Numbered from the stretch's first letter, positions 24,179 to 35,868 are shown. The stretch: DNA of 64,000 bases from Mytilus galloprovincialis (GCF_965363235.1 NC_134844.1:78647244-78711243); one strand, 5' to 3'. Notes: generated by a model from the letters alone, not told the origin. Translations and numbers: made by a program.

Positions 24179-24956
24179 GAAAAGACACTGTGCTGTATAT
24201 TTTTGTTATATTATAAACGCGACAAACCGTGTCTTAAACTAACGAAGAAATATGAAAGTAAGTAAATTAATATAATATGATTAATGAATTATCGATCCAA
24301 ATTATAAAAACAAATACAGTTCTGATCTTTATAATTGATGAAATATCTAGTGATTTAGGTTTCTAAATATACAAAGAAAACTTTTTGCACTATATAAACA
24401 ACAATTACAATTCTGTTTTTCAAAGTGCATGTGCAAACATAGCAACTGATAAACATTTTAACGTAACATTTAAATTCATTCAACAAAATAAATGTTGGAT
24501 AGGATATAAGCGACTTTATAAATTGTAATAATACAACCTGTGAAAATATACCTTTAAATCCTTTCAACCGAAAACGTTTTTCAGTTAATTAAAGACTTTA
24601 TAACTGTATGTATCTGATATAACCAGTTAAAATATTCAATTACATCCAATCAGCAAACTAAATGTGTATGGTAAATTGAATAAGCAACGCTGTAAATGGT
24701 AATGTTACCACCAATTAAAATTAAATACCGTTCAAATCAATATAGTAAAAGACATGTCTCTAAAAATGTAGTATGGCACGACATGCTATCTTCAGTAGAA
24801 TAGAAAAGAATCGTATTACACTAGATCCGGAGTTAAAATCTATATATTGAAAACTATCAATGTTATTGACTTACATAATTGATTGCGTTAGTGCGATTTA
24901 CTCAGATAATGATTCTTATATAATTATATTTATCAAAGTAAAATGATAAAAAGATT

Positions 24957-25364
24957 TTCTCTTATTTTTGGGCTATTTTCACATTTCCTGACCAGTGTGA
25001 GAAAAATATTTTCCCTCACTAGTGAAAAATCTGTTCTCGGCAAATGATTGGTTGAAATTTAATTGTGACTTTAAATTTTCTTGTTTTCTTCTGAATTTTC
25101 TTATTGTGACGTCATGAAAAAAACGACCAAGTCTGATGATTTCACCTCAAAAGTAAACAACTTTATTCAAATCTTTGAAAAGGAAGGATAAAACCAGTAG
25201 AGAAACAGATTCCACCACTGTTACTCGTGTATTACGATATTTCTCCACTCTTAACAGTTAAATTTTAATTATGATAGAGCTCGGCAAGCCTCGCGCTTTA
25301 AATATTGAAATTTCGAGTGGAGAAATATCGTAACACACTTATTGCAGTTGTGGTATCTATATAT
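24957..25364. mobile_element. 408-bp insertion relative to the copy 5 flank
   Basis: Copy 5 reads ATGATAAAAAGATT directly into AAACATACCATTTT (near 59320-59345), whereas here about 400 bp separates them. The insert holds a strong inverted repeat: TATTACGATATTTCTCCACT, continuing C (25229-25249), pairs with GAGTGGAGAAATATCGTAAC from 25315. It is either an insertion here or a precise loss in copy 5. Confidence 0.6.
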
Positions 25365-25867
25365 AACATACCATTTTCATGCATCAGATGTTTTACCAGC
25401 CCCGGTCCATTACAGTCCTCGACCCTTCGGATGTTTGGAAATAATGCATTTGTAATCATATTCTTTAAATGACCATTTTAATAAATGATAAAAGTGCTGT
25501 TTGATAAAATGTTGTGAAAGTGTATAACTTCTTCAAAACAGTGTCACAGGCGGTTACACCATTTTATTGATCAGTTTCTATGATCATAATCCCAATAAAA
25601 AGGTGTTTTTTTCTTTCTAAAAACCTATATTGAGTGATTTATTAACCCTTTTTATATTTAGAATTGGCTTGTATTCATATTTTAACATTCATATCTTATC
25701 ATTATAAAAGAATTTTATAAGGGACATCATCGTACGTCTCTAAATGAGTTTTAAAAATCTTTATCTGAAATTAGGGGTGTTAAGGAGAGGTACAATTTAT
25801 GTACTTTGAAAAAATGAATTCGGTTTCTAATTAAATATTTTTTAACATCATTAATCAGGAAATGTGT

Positions 25868-26178
25868 TTAACTCCGCCACATTATTTATGTATATGCCTG
25901 TCCCAAGTCAGGAGTCTGTAATTTAGTGGTTGTCGTTTGTTTATGCGTTACATATTTGTTTTTTCATTCATTTTTTTTTATATAAATAAGGCCGTTAGGT
26001 TTCTCGTTTGAATTGTTTTACATGGTCATATCAAGGCCTTGTATAGCTGACTATTCGGTATGGGCTTTGCTCATTGTTGAAGACCGTACGGTGACCTATA
26101 GTTGTTAATGTCTGTGTCATTTTGGTCTCTTGTGGATAGTTGTCTCATTGGCAATCATACCACATCTCCTTTTTTTAT
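25868..26178 (+). repeat. Dispersed repeat F1 (long form)
   Basis: It runs from CTCCGCCACATTATTTATGT through GTGGTTGTCGTTTG, AAGGCCGTTAGGTTTCTCGT, GGTATGGGCTTTGCTCATTG and ACCGTACGGTGACCTATAGT to TTGTCTCATTGGCAATCATA followed by CCACATCT. The copy 5 flank lacks it between TTAATCAGGAAATGTGTTTA-like and CAGGTAACA-like sequence (near 59570-59632), so it inserted after the flank duplication or was lost from the other side. Confidence 0.75.
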
Positions 26179-26499
26179 ATTTAGTTTATTATTTTCATAA
26201 AAAAAAGAACAATGCTGATTTAGCAATACGAACAATCACAGGTAACAGCCAAGTCAACTGGAATGTTAGGCTAGTACATCTTATCTTTCCAGTTTTAAAT
26301 GGAACTTCAAATTTACTATTGATTTTATTTCAACTGACGTAAATGTAAAATATACTTGTTATATTTCTATAATACTAGTACATTAAATATGAGACGTCTC
26401 GGACGATTATACATTTTAAATAGAAAGCATTGAACATACAATGTGTGTTAACAAATTATCGCATGTTTATACAAGCATATTTTTTTTAAATACCTGTCT

Positions 26500-26570
26500 T
26501 GTTTAAACGACATCTTTTTAATATGTTCAGGATTCTGATTCTTATTACTAATAATTGAATTTCAAATGAG
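26500..26570 (+). promoter_or_regulatory. Candidate non-coding leader exon of copy 3 with a conserved donor
   Basis: GATTCTGATTCTTATTACTA...TTGAATTTCAAATGAG runs into a consensus donor GTAAGTG at 26571. The paralogous flank of copy 5 has GATTCTGAATCTTATCAATT...CAAGTAGG followed by GTAAGTG at 59966. Since exon 1 of both genes starts right behind an acceptor, a 5'-UTR exon must exist upstream. This pair is the best candidate in the sequence; the exon start is a guess. Confidence 0.38.
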
Positions 26571-27134
26571 GTAAGTGTGATTTTTTTATGATAATTTATG
26601 ATATATTATATACATGTACGTACAATGTTGAATGCATATATAGATAGTATGTCAAATACTAAATCACATATATTCTATAGGTAGGTGTTCTATTTCGCTC
26701 ACTGTGATCAATTAGAAATTAGAAAAGTCAATTTCCGGTTTACATGGTTTAGTGTGGCTTAAACCCCATCGAAACATTGGGATCATCTCAGACCTGTGAT
26801 TCTTGGAGTACTCAAATTTTGCTCCAAATGTGACACCTTTAAATTCTTATCATGAATTGAGACTTAAATTAAACGTGAACTACGGAACACATACAATCTT
26901 GTAGGTAAATAGGTCTTTGCATCACGGAAAATAAAAAGTAAAATCGAACTGCAAGGGAAAATCCTACGTGTAAGTCCTTTATAGAATAGCAAAATCAAAA
27001 CCTCATACACATCAACCGAATGGAAAAGTAATATCATAAACTTTTATCTAACGTGGCATTGCTATTAGCTTAAACCTCGAGTTACCTAACAGATACTACT
27101 TTGGTTATATTGTGTAGAATCTGATATACCACAT

Positions 27135-27490
27135 ATATAAAAAAGAAGATGTGGTATGATTGCCAATGAGACAACTGTCCACAAGAGACCAAAACGACAC
27201 AGACATTAACAAATATGTCACCGTACGGCGTTCAACAATGAGCAACGCCCATACTGCATAGTCAGCTATACAAGGCCCCGATATGACAATGTAGAACAAT
27301 CCAAAGGAAAAAACTAACGGCCTTATTTATATAAAGAAAAAATGAACGAAAAACAAATATGTAACACATAAACAAACGACAATCACTGAATTACAGGCTC
27401 CTAACTTGGGACAGGCACATACATCAATAATGTGGCGGGGTTAAACATGTTACCGGGATCCCAACCCTTCCCCTAACCTGGGACTGTTTT
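27135..27490 (-). repeat. Dispersed repeat F1 (long form), minus strand
   Basis: AGATGTGGTATGATTGCCAA, CAGACATTAACAAATATGTC, ACCGTACGGCGTTCAACAAT and ATAATGTGGCGGGGTTAAAC, then GGATCCCAACCCTTCCCCTA and ACCTGGGAC, are the reverse complement of the copy at 55757-56103. It sits in the presumed 5'-UTR intron of copy 3. Confidence 0.75.
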
Positions 27491-27958
27491 ATGTGGTTCT
27501 TCAAAAGGCATTTAGCTAAATCTTATTTGTATTCGTAATTGTAAAACGCGAAAAGGAGTAAAAGTCAATCGTCCCAAATGTCTTCTCTAACGAAACCTTT
27601 ACTATTTATTATTTATTTGTTCAATTTTGAAATAATCACTACAGTGAAATCAATCAGCATAGCAAACACCAATCAATCAATTATCCCAATATTTTTTTAA
27701 CATCTTTTTCTTTTTGTTTCATAATCGACAATTTCTTTAAAATATTTATCGAAATTGTTATTGATGACAACTAATTCAATTATGTCAAAGGACTTACTAC
27801 TGAACACTCAAAATAATATGTATCATTGGACAATATTGAAACCTGACTGGTTGATCTATATATTATTGAATCACCGTTTTTCTTTATGTAATAGATTATT
27901 AACCACACTTAATTGCTGTTCATTTAGTGTAGACACTTGTGATTAATTGTAGACGAAA

Positions 27959-28232
27959 ATGGCAATGTCTTCACTGCGACTTACGGTAGAAGAGAAGAAC
28001 TACTGGAAATTTTGCATGCTCAATGTCAGGGTTGTACCAGATGCACTACGAAATTACTTTGACAGTCTTATACCATCTACAGGTTTAGCTACAACAATCA
28101 CCAGATATTCAAGTACAATATTAAACCTTGTAACCTGGAAAGTTATCAATGCTGCACAACTCAACATACTTCAGAGAATACCTGGAACAATATGGCCACC
28201 CAAAGTCACTCCAGTATCAATAGGATCTACTG
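27959..28232 (+). CDS. Copy 3 exon 1: HEPN N-half
   Basis: The start ATG lies 6 bases after an acceptor (TTAATTGTAG), so the 5' UTR is spliced. It encodes MAMSSLRLTVEEKNYWKFCM and ends at ...CTACTG|GTATCT in phase 1. The K-V-I-N and PPKVTPV blocks are shared with copy 5 and not with copies 2 and 4. Confidence 0.9.
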
Positions 28233-31200
28233 GTATCTATATTTGTGTATCATGAAAATGTATATTCTGTTTCCTTAGTTCGTATATCGAATATAGTATC
28301 TTTTATACGGTATTGTGAAAAGCTTTTTTCTGTTTCTTTTACATAACATTCAATACGTACAAAAGTTATTACTCAAATTTACTCGGAATATTTGTAGTAA
28401 TATTTACCGGTGTCGATAATCTCGACCAGGAGTTGTTTAAAATATTGTTGCTAAATAAATAATAATAATGATAAAATCTTATTTTATCTCAATTTGAATA
28501 CTAAACCCACTCAGATAGAATTTGTTTAGAAATATCTCAAATATAACTTATCAATCCTTGTTTAAATCATCACATTTAAAAGTATCAATACAATTGCTTT
28601 GTGTTTTAAACAGTGTCCGCGTAATCTTAATTTTTTAAAGATTTTTCATTTAAAATTTGCCACTGCCATTTCGTCTCGCCTTGAGTCTAAACCGACCATT
28701 ATAGGGATAATAAAATGATGCCTTACATGTGTCTTACCTACTAGCATACTTTCATACATCTTGTTAAGGGAAAGTGTATGTCGAAATTATTCACCAACGT
28801 TCTATAGATAAAATATGTAAGAACGGACATACATTTGTCATGATTTGAATATATTATTTTCGAGTTCCAATTACAAATGTTTGCAAATAAACAAAAAGTA
28901 ACGATTGAATTTTGCCTCCTAAAATTTAACATTTTTCACTTGCGTAAATAAAAATAATACAGCTGAATTATCCATACTTGTTAATGAATTCATGTCCTGT
29001 AGATCAAATCATATCTACATTTCTTTGTTAATTGTTAACAACGATGCATAATATATTGTTTCCTTTCAGATACGTCCTCAGCCCATTTTGATGTGACCTT
29101 GATGGTGTGTTTACTACGGAACATTCCATTATCAGGAATATTCCCACCAGTCACAGGATGGGATCATCTCCCTTACCCTCATGATAAATCTCCAGGGGCG
29201 TATTTAGCAAGAATAAAGTATTATCGCAATGAAATAGCACATTCAACTGAACATAACATGAATACCTTGGATTTTCATGACAAATGGCAAGCATTGAGCG
29301 AGGTTTGTTTTTATGCAGACAGCTGTGAGATAGCAAAGTATTGCGCATGCGATTGATGTTTTAAGTTAAATAATCATAAGAGCCTCAAAGCCCTAACAAA
29401 TACATATTCAATTGGAACATGTAAATAAACTAATCTTAGATATGCACCAGACGCGCATTTCGTCTTCAAAGGACTCGTCAGTGACGCTTGAATAAAAAAA
29501 TGTTAAAAAGGCCAAATAAAGTACGAGGTAAAAGAGCATTAAGGATGACACATTCCTCAAAGTTTTGCCGAATACATCAAAGGTAATACAGCTTAGATAG
29601 AAGATGTATTGTATGAATTATTTATTTTTTTACATTAAATCATGTATTCCATTTTCAGGCAGTAAAATTCTTTAATGGTGGACATAGTCCTACGAGCATT
29701 TTAGAAATTTTGCATTGTGACCTGGATGGCTCATATAATGGTGATGTTGTTTTAGACTTGTCGACTGAGATTGATGAAATCAAACGTGACCTGACATTGG
29801 TTGAAGCCAAAAACAATCAAATGAAGAAAGACCTCACAAGAACTGAATTACAACTTGAACATGTTCGAAGTGACTTTGAACTTTATAAGGATGGCAGCTT
29901 ACCAAAAAATATTTCAGGTTGGTTTAAATATATATTAAGACAAGATGGTTTTGACAGGAACATATGGTCGGGAAAGTATTCATTTCAATAGGTGGAATAA
30001 AAAAAAAATGTAAATTTTGTAATTGATTTTTTTTATCATAGCGTCACTAATTTAGGTAAGAGCTTTACAAAACTATATATTTGGAAAATAAACGGAAAGG
30101 GAAGAACCTTTATCAAACGTTATTATACGCTACAAATTAATAAAGGAATCGAATCTGATTGCCCGTTAGACAACTCTACACCAGAGAACACATGACGTAG
30201 ACATTAGCAACTATATGTTACCGTATAGCCTTCAACAATAATCAAAACCCATACAGCTGGGTGAAAGCTTCTTGTTAAATTTTCGGAGAGAAATTGAGTT
30301 TAAACGATATTGGCTACTACAATTATAAATAGGCAAAGTCATATTTATTGGTCGTATCGGTAAAAATCCTTATTTCAAATCTCTAACACGTTTGATAAGT
30401 TTAAATATACGATGCTAACGGGACTCAAATACTGCTACTTTCGTTGTCGTTTTTGCAGTTTTGATTTATATAATGACATACATGTACATACATTTAAATT
30501 ATTGTGAATAGATTTTTAATAATGTTTCAGATACTATCAATAATTTAATCAGCCAATGGTGGAAAGACGACGAAGTTTATTTTGTCACTAGAGCTACAAA
30601 ACAGGTATATGATATGTTAGAATCAGAAAACATCATCTTGATTATTGGCCATTCTGGCGCAGGAAAGTCAGCAACTGCTCGAAATGTAGCCTTAACATGC
30701 CATTCTAACGGTTACGATGTAGTTCCAGTGGAATCTGTTTATAACATTTTGGATTATCGATGCAAAGACAAAAAACAAATCTTTGTGATAGATGATGTAG
30801 TTGGGAAATACTCAATTAACGGGACGTGTTTATATCAGTGGGAACGACTGGATTCCAAACTAATGGCCGTATTTGTTGATCCTAATGCAAAACTGATTTG
30901 TACATTACGAAAGGTCTTGGCAACTGATCCAAAGTTCAGGCAAACAAACACCCTATTTAACAAAAAGGCTTATGTCATTGATTTAGACCATCAAGACAAT
31001 TATCTTTTAAGCGAGGAAAAAATGTCAGTTTTGAAGAATCATTTAAATTGCACTGGTAGACAAAATGATCTTAGCGATGAGGAACGCAAAGAATGTTGTA
31101 AAGCGAACTTTGCCTTCCCACTTTTATGTAATGTTTTTACAACAAGTAGTGAACTATTTAAACGAAAATCCAGTTTCTTTCGAAAGCCTCTTTGTTATGT

Positions 31201-34195
31201 GAATGGTGAAATTGCAAAATTGCATAAACGAAACAAAGAAGTATATTGTTCATTAGTTATTTGTATGATTTATTCTGGGAAATTAAGTACAGATATCTTT
31301 TCTGTTTCTGACGACTCAAGAGAGGAACAAAACAACAGCGGACGTATTCTAGGCATAATTTCCGAAGCATGTGGCCTAAATCGTAATATTTCAAGACAAA
31401 CATTACTTGACAGTCTGCATTCTGTTGAAGGGGTATATATTAACATGTCTTTTGGAAAAATTAATTTTGTACATGATTTTTTTCTAGAAGCAATTAGTTT
31501 TCATTTCTCAAAGGTGAATATATGTGTTCTTTTAAAATGTTGTGATAATGACTTTCTTATGCAAAGAGTCAGGGTTATTTCACCCAATGTTAACGATGAC
31601 CAAAATGTTAAAGTACTAGAAGAGAAATCGTATTTCCACCTAGCCTGTCGATTCATAGACGAACTGAAGAAAGGCTCTTTTTTTAAAGTTTTATGGAGCC
31701 AACCAATTAAAAAACACAAATTTTTAAATGTGATGTTTAATTTAATTGACCGCGGTGACATGATAACTAAGCAAGAGCTCATAAAATCGAAGCTCTCTCG
31801 TCAAAATGTTGGGGATTGGAATTGTTTCACTCCTGTAATTAGAAATGGAGTTCAAACGACCATAGTAGTTTTTCCTTCAGAAAAAACATTTCTTCACTGG
31901 GTCGTCTGCCATGGTTGTCATAATTTCTTTGACTATTTTTGGAAAAGCATGTCTAAAAAAGAACAAAAAAGATTTGTTTGTGCAGATAGGTTTATCTTCC
32001 CTATATCTGTGTTAAGCGGTTGCAAAGAAATTATAAATCAAATGTTTGAAGCGGGTGCTGATGTGAAGTCTCCTGAAAGTCAATATGCCTTACAGATATT
32101 AGTGAATACTGAAAAAAATACTGAACTAATCAAGTTTTTGGTGAGAAATGGAATCGAAATGAATTTTACAGATCATTATAGAAAATCGCCGTTTTATTAC
32201 GCAATAACAAACAAACGATTGACAATTCAGGCGTTTTTAGTTGAAGAGGATTCAAAGCAAAATCCACTACTGGAAGCTGTATTTCATTCAAACATTCTCA
32301 AAACAAAAGAATTGCTCAGTTATTTGAACATTAGATTGGTTTCAAATAACAGCTGGTCGGTGTTTCATTTTGCTGCTTACAATAATGACATTGCAATGTT
32401 TGAAATGATATTTGAAACCGCAATGAAAAGGTGTAGAAAGTTAGATCAAAATATTTTAAAAACACTGAAGATTAGCGATATATTGTATGCCGTTAATAAA
32501 ACAGACAAATCTGGCTGGACACCCCTTCACCTAGCCTCTGTCTTGTGTAAATATGAAGCTGTTGATTTCCTAATAAGAAAAGATGCAAATATTAATTTAG
32601 TTGACCTTGATGGAAACACACCTTTACATTTATCTAGTTCTAGACAGATAACTGCATCTCTATTACGACAAAACCATTTTACAAAAGAATTGCCACATGA
32701 AGAATGCTTGAAGACAATTAATGATGAAAGGCACTTAATTGAAGACGATCCATTCGTGAAAGACTTTCCGAAAATATTGAAGAAATGGCAACACTCTGTT
32801 ATTTCTTTGTTCTATGTTACCTGCATGAATATTCTTTTCTTTTGTTTTTCTATAGTAAAATTACGCAAGACAATTGATATTCCAGATAATGAAGGTAACA
32901 CACTACTTCATGCAGCTGCCGCGATAGAAAATCAAGATGAAAGCATAGAATCTGCAAAAATGCTTTTGGAAAGAGGTGCCAACCCTTTATTTTATAACAA
33001 CCTTGGTTATCTACCCGCTGATATTGCCCTTCTTCTAAGCTCGTACAAAGTAAAACGCTTCCTAGATATGTATACAATGCATGCAGCGAAGAGGAGTATG
33101 TGGGTACTTGTTATAATTTCAATCCTAACATTCCTTCTGGTCATATTTCTCTGCCTATCTCCTCTCTATATATCTCACGGGATTGCAAATGGTGATGCTG
33201 ATATCAAATCTCATACTAACTTCAACTCATATAATTATTCCAATAACTTAAATATTGATGTTTGTCCTATTTCGTACGAACTGAATAGTTTAGCTCAAGA
33301 AAACGAAACTGCAAAACATCTACACGCTAACTTACCACTGTTATATATAATTCACCTATTGTCAATTGTGTGTGTTTTGTCTATTGATATAGTTCTAGCA
33401 GTCTGTAAAAAACTTCTATGGAGACAGAATTGTTTTTTCGAAATTATTTACATGGGTGTACATTTGATTACGCTTTCGCACGTTGTGTTCATCTGTTTTC
33501 CTTCAAGGCCAATATGGATAGTGTTGAAAGACATGATAGTTGTATTTTTGTTAATATACCTATTCGTGATAGGGTGTGGAAAATTTGCAATTTTGATCCA
33601 AACATTCAGACTAGAGTGGTTGTTATTCACTTCTAGATCATACAAATTTGTATATACTTTCTGTATTATTCTATCAGCTGTTAGTCTATGTGTTTTATAT
33701 TTTGACGTTATGTTTCTGTCAAGAATATTATTCATGCCAGGAAATTCATTCAATTTTTCAATGATGTCACTTTTTTCGGCAATCATTTTCACTATTATCG
33801 GTATCTATATTTATATGAATGTTTGTTCTGCATCTGCGTATTTAATTTTTCAAACAATATGGGGGAAATCTCACAGTTTTCGCCAGTTCACAAATCGTTT
33901 GCAATTTAAACACCCAAATGCTTTATTTAACCTTATAGATCCCAATCTTTTAACTTCAAGGCATATTATATTCAAATTTTTATTTCTATTTTTTTTGCTT
34001 TTTATTGAAACTATTAATTTTTACGATGCATACCAAAATGAAATTTTATTGGCGAACTTGCTGAATAAATCGAATCTTTTTCATTCTAGGAATAAAAATT
34101 CATTTCTATATAACTTTATAGCTATAATTTTTGACACGCTTCTTTTAACTCTCTTTACGTATTTTAATAAACATCCATATATTAGATTTATATAG
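27959..34195 (+). CDS. Copy 3: intact HEPN / coiled coil / nSTAND3-like NTPase / ankyrin / multi-TM protein (1476 aa)
   Basis: Four coding exons (27959-28232, 29070-29302, 29659-29917, 30531-34195) join in frame with phases 1-0-1 to 1476 codons plus TAG. Residues 1-169 form a DZIP3-like HEPN domain with the RNase-type motif R144-N145-x3-H149. About 205-245 is a coiled coil. The P-loop GHSGAGKS lies at 295-302, IFVIDD (Walker B) at 339-344 and ICTLRK near 378-383, as in STAND NTPases of the nSTAND3 type. Ankyrin-like repeats run from about 730 to 1100 (SGWTPLHLAS, GNTPLHLSSS, GNTLLHAAAA), interrupted by a hydrophobic stretch at about 1010-1030. Seven or eight hydrophobic segments follow from about 1112 to 1468. 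The loop after the first carries sequons (NYS, NET). The domain order suggests a membrane-bound sensor with an N-terminal RNA-directed effector; that role is inferred. No close vertebrate homologue is recognised. Confidence 0.9.
29070..29302 (+). CDS. Copy 3 exon 2: HEPN C-half with RNEIAHS
   Basis: The acceptor is TCCTTTCAG and the donor is GAG|GTTTGT. The split codon G|AT gives Asp92. It carries FDVTLMVCLLRNIP, then GAYLARIKYYRNEIAHS. The R-N-x3-H spacing matches the catalytic motif of HEPN ribonucleases. Confidence 0.9.
29435..29590 (+). repeat. Dispersed repeat F2 in intron 2 of copy 3
   Basis: Words are TAGATATGCACCAGACGCGC, ATTTCGTCTTCAAAGGACTC and GTCAGTGACGCTTGAATAAA, then AAAGGCCAAATAAAGTACGA. 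It is colinear with 19935-20160 and 56930-57110. Confidence 0.7.
29659..29917 (+). CDS. Copy 3 exon 3: FNGGHSP block and coiled coil
   Basis: It is 259 nt, phase 0 in and phase 1 out (ATTTCAG|GTTGGT). A conserved opening (FFNGGHSP, EILHCDLDGSYNGD) is followed by a charged heptad-like stretch, STEIDEIKRDLTLVEAKNNQ through TRTELQLEHVRSDF, then LPKNIS, which splices to D of exon 4. Confidence 0.88.
30170..30265 (-). repeat. F1 repeat fragment in intron 3 of copy 3
   Basis: GACAACTCTACACCAGAGAA, GACGTAGACATTAGCAACTA and GTTACCGTATAGCCTTCAAC are followed by CAAAACCCATAC. They match the reverse complement of the 3' half of F1. Confidence 0.55.
30531..34195 (+). CDS. Copy 3 exon 4: NTPase, ankyrin repeats, membrane domain
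   Basis: It starts behind AATGTTTCAG, not at the ATG at 30614. The 27 codons upstream (NNLISQWWKDDEVYF...) are open and conserved in all copies. The single 3.7-kb exon encodes every domain after the coiled coil. Approximate membrane segments by residue are 1112-1138, 1190-1213, 1227-1246, 1250-1277, 1295-1319, 1329-1353, 1399-1419 and possibly 1448-1468. Confidence 0.9.
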
Positions 34196-34484
34196 ACAAG
34201 GGATTTTTATTAGTCTGTACTTTACAATTTTTATGTAAGAAAATCGCCATTGAAATGCTAAAAGAACCGACCGGTATCATTTTTACACTAGCATGCTGCG
34301 CATGATTTGGATCATTTATGTCAATCAGATTCCTTTCCGTGCCACATATCATGTTCCGAACCTACAGATGGTTGAGCCAATTTAAAATTGACTTTTAGTA
34401 TATCTCTTCACTAAAATTCATTTTCTAATTGTACTATTGTAACCTAATCGTAACCTGGTATGTTTTCGTTTTACTCACATTGAG

Positions 34485-34490
34485 AATAAA
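34485..34490 (+). terminator. Candidate poly(A) signal of copy 3
   Basis: AATAAA lies 290 bp after the stop in an AT-rich flank. A second AATAAA at 35508-35513, in a context conserved with copy 1, is an alternative. Confidence 0.35.
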
Positions 34491-35868
34491 ATTCGTTTAA
34501 TGGAATATCCTTTTATATACAAATGATGTAAGTATCATGAATTTTGAAAATTTAAATATTCTTTATAAGATATAAATGACAAACACAAAAAACCTGCCGA
34601 CAAAACTAAATTATATACCAATATGTAGACATTCGTCCAGTACTCCGTCGTCATTAAAAATAAAAACCGTTTTATATAAAAGTGTGTTAATCGTAAAATA
34701 TTTTATTAATTTACTTTACAAACGGACAAACAACAAGTTAGCAATGTTTTTTTCCCCGGTTCTTTCAAAGATTCTTTCAAAGATTTCAAATCAATGAACA
34801 TTGGAGCAAATTAACAATATTTATATATCTAATTCTTGATAATGTATTCAGCCGTTGCAAATAGATGAATGTCTGTATATAAGTGTTTGCAACTCGGCGT
34901 TTATACATTTCAAATTAAAAGCACAACGTGATGATTTTAGTGTTCCATTCATTATATTCCACACTAATATAAAATAAGCATATGACAAGGTGATAAGAAG
35001 GATATTTTATATCAAGATTAGTTTTAAAAAAGCATATTTATTCACAGACTGTGTTTATTATTTTAATTGGTTTTTTTTTGTTAATTAATTACGATATGAC
35101 GTTGCTCATCATACCAACTGCTCGCAAAAGTTCCTTCGCTTAACAAACACAGGTGAAAAATAGGTACATTCAATTACTATGTGAACGCTTCATCATTGCA
35201 ATTATAATGCTTTGTTATCAGAAGGGAAAATGCCAGTACCCTTATCTATGAACATTTAAAACAAACTGCATTATTGCAATGTATTGTTTTGCTACCGTTG
35301 TTTTTCTGATTTCTTTTGTTTTGATCTATCTCTGTTGAAGTATTTATAATTTTATTAAAATATACTGACAATTATATATTTTGTTGTGTTAATGTATGAG
35401 AAATTATCTTGTTTGTGCTTTATTGTTATTTATGATTTAAAAAGGGAAATATCTGTACTCTTATTTAGACTGATTCCTTTCGATTGTCTCTTCCAACAAA
35501 AAAGATAAATAAAGTTCATATAAAAAAGAGACGGTTGGATTAATATTTCACTACTTATGTATGTCATATCAGTCTGGTGATATGTAAGAAGACAACTGTT
35601 ATACCATTAACGGTAACACAGTTTACTTAACTAGATACGAAATTTCGACAATTGATGTTACTTCAGTCGTGCTCTTGGCAAAATATTTTTAATCAAAAGC
35701 ATAAGACAACCGTTAAAGGGCCGATTAAAATAATATGGACCATTTTTGTGTTTTTTAAATAGGATTGTGGGAATACTTCAAATGACTATTGAAATCTAGT
35801 TGCCTTGTGTTAGACTTTTATGTTATGCACACCAATATTTTATCGAAATAAAAGCAAGCAGAAGTGGT
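34491..35868. other. 3' flank of copy 3, partly homologous to the 3' flank of copy 1
   Basis: No gene is seen. About 35490-35700 aligns with about 6315-6520. Both have AAAGATAAATAAAG, a GGTT/GGAT...ATTATTTCAC block, TTAACTAGAT/TTAACTAACC and TTTCGACAA, then TTCAGTYGTRCTC. Confidence 0.45.

Larger units (their letters stand above)
21430..27100. repeat. Segmental duplication: upstream flank of copy 3, paralogous to 57450-60480
   Basis: Long colinear blocks match the flank of copy 5. At 21450 and 57460, ATTCAAAGTATATAATCCAT is shared. At 21820 and 57675, CATGTGTTCAATAGCAACTA with AAACGCAATAACCTTACATT is shared. TTTATCGATCCAAATT-type blocks near 24290 and 58577 match, as do CAGGTAACARCC near 26240 and 59632, GACGTAAATGTAAAATATA and GACGTCTCGGAYGA. 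Four insertions differ between the two sides: 22453-24178, 24957-25364 and 25868-26178 here, and 59094-59293 there. Confidence 0.82.

Noticed and set aside
33095..34195. TRP-family ion channel
   Set aside because: Ankyrin repeats plus a membrane bundle suggested it, but no TRP box or pore signature is visible and the N-terminal HEPN-STAND part is foreign to TRP channels. Kept only as a speculative comparison.
27959..34195. Assigning the symbol DZIP3
   Set aside because: Only the HEPN part resembles DZIP3. There is no RING finger or other DZIP3 region, and the rest is a different protein.
30614..34195. Exon 4 as a stand-alone intronless gene starting at the internal ATG
   Set aside because: In all copies conserved codons continue upstream of the ATG to a splice acceptor in matching phase, and exons 1-3 lie in order just upstream.
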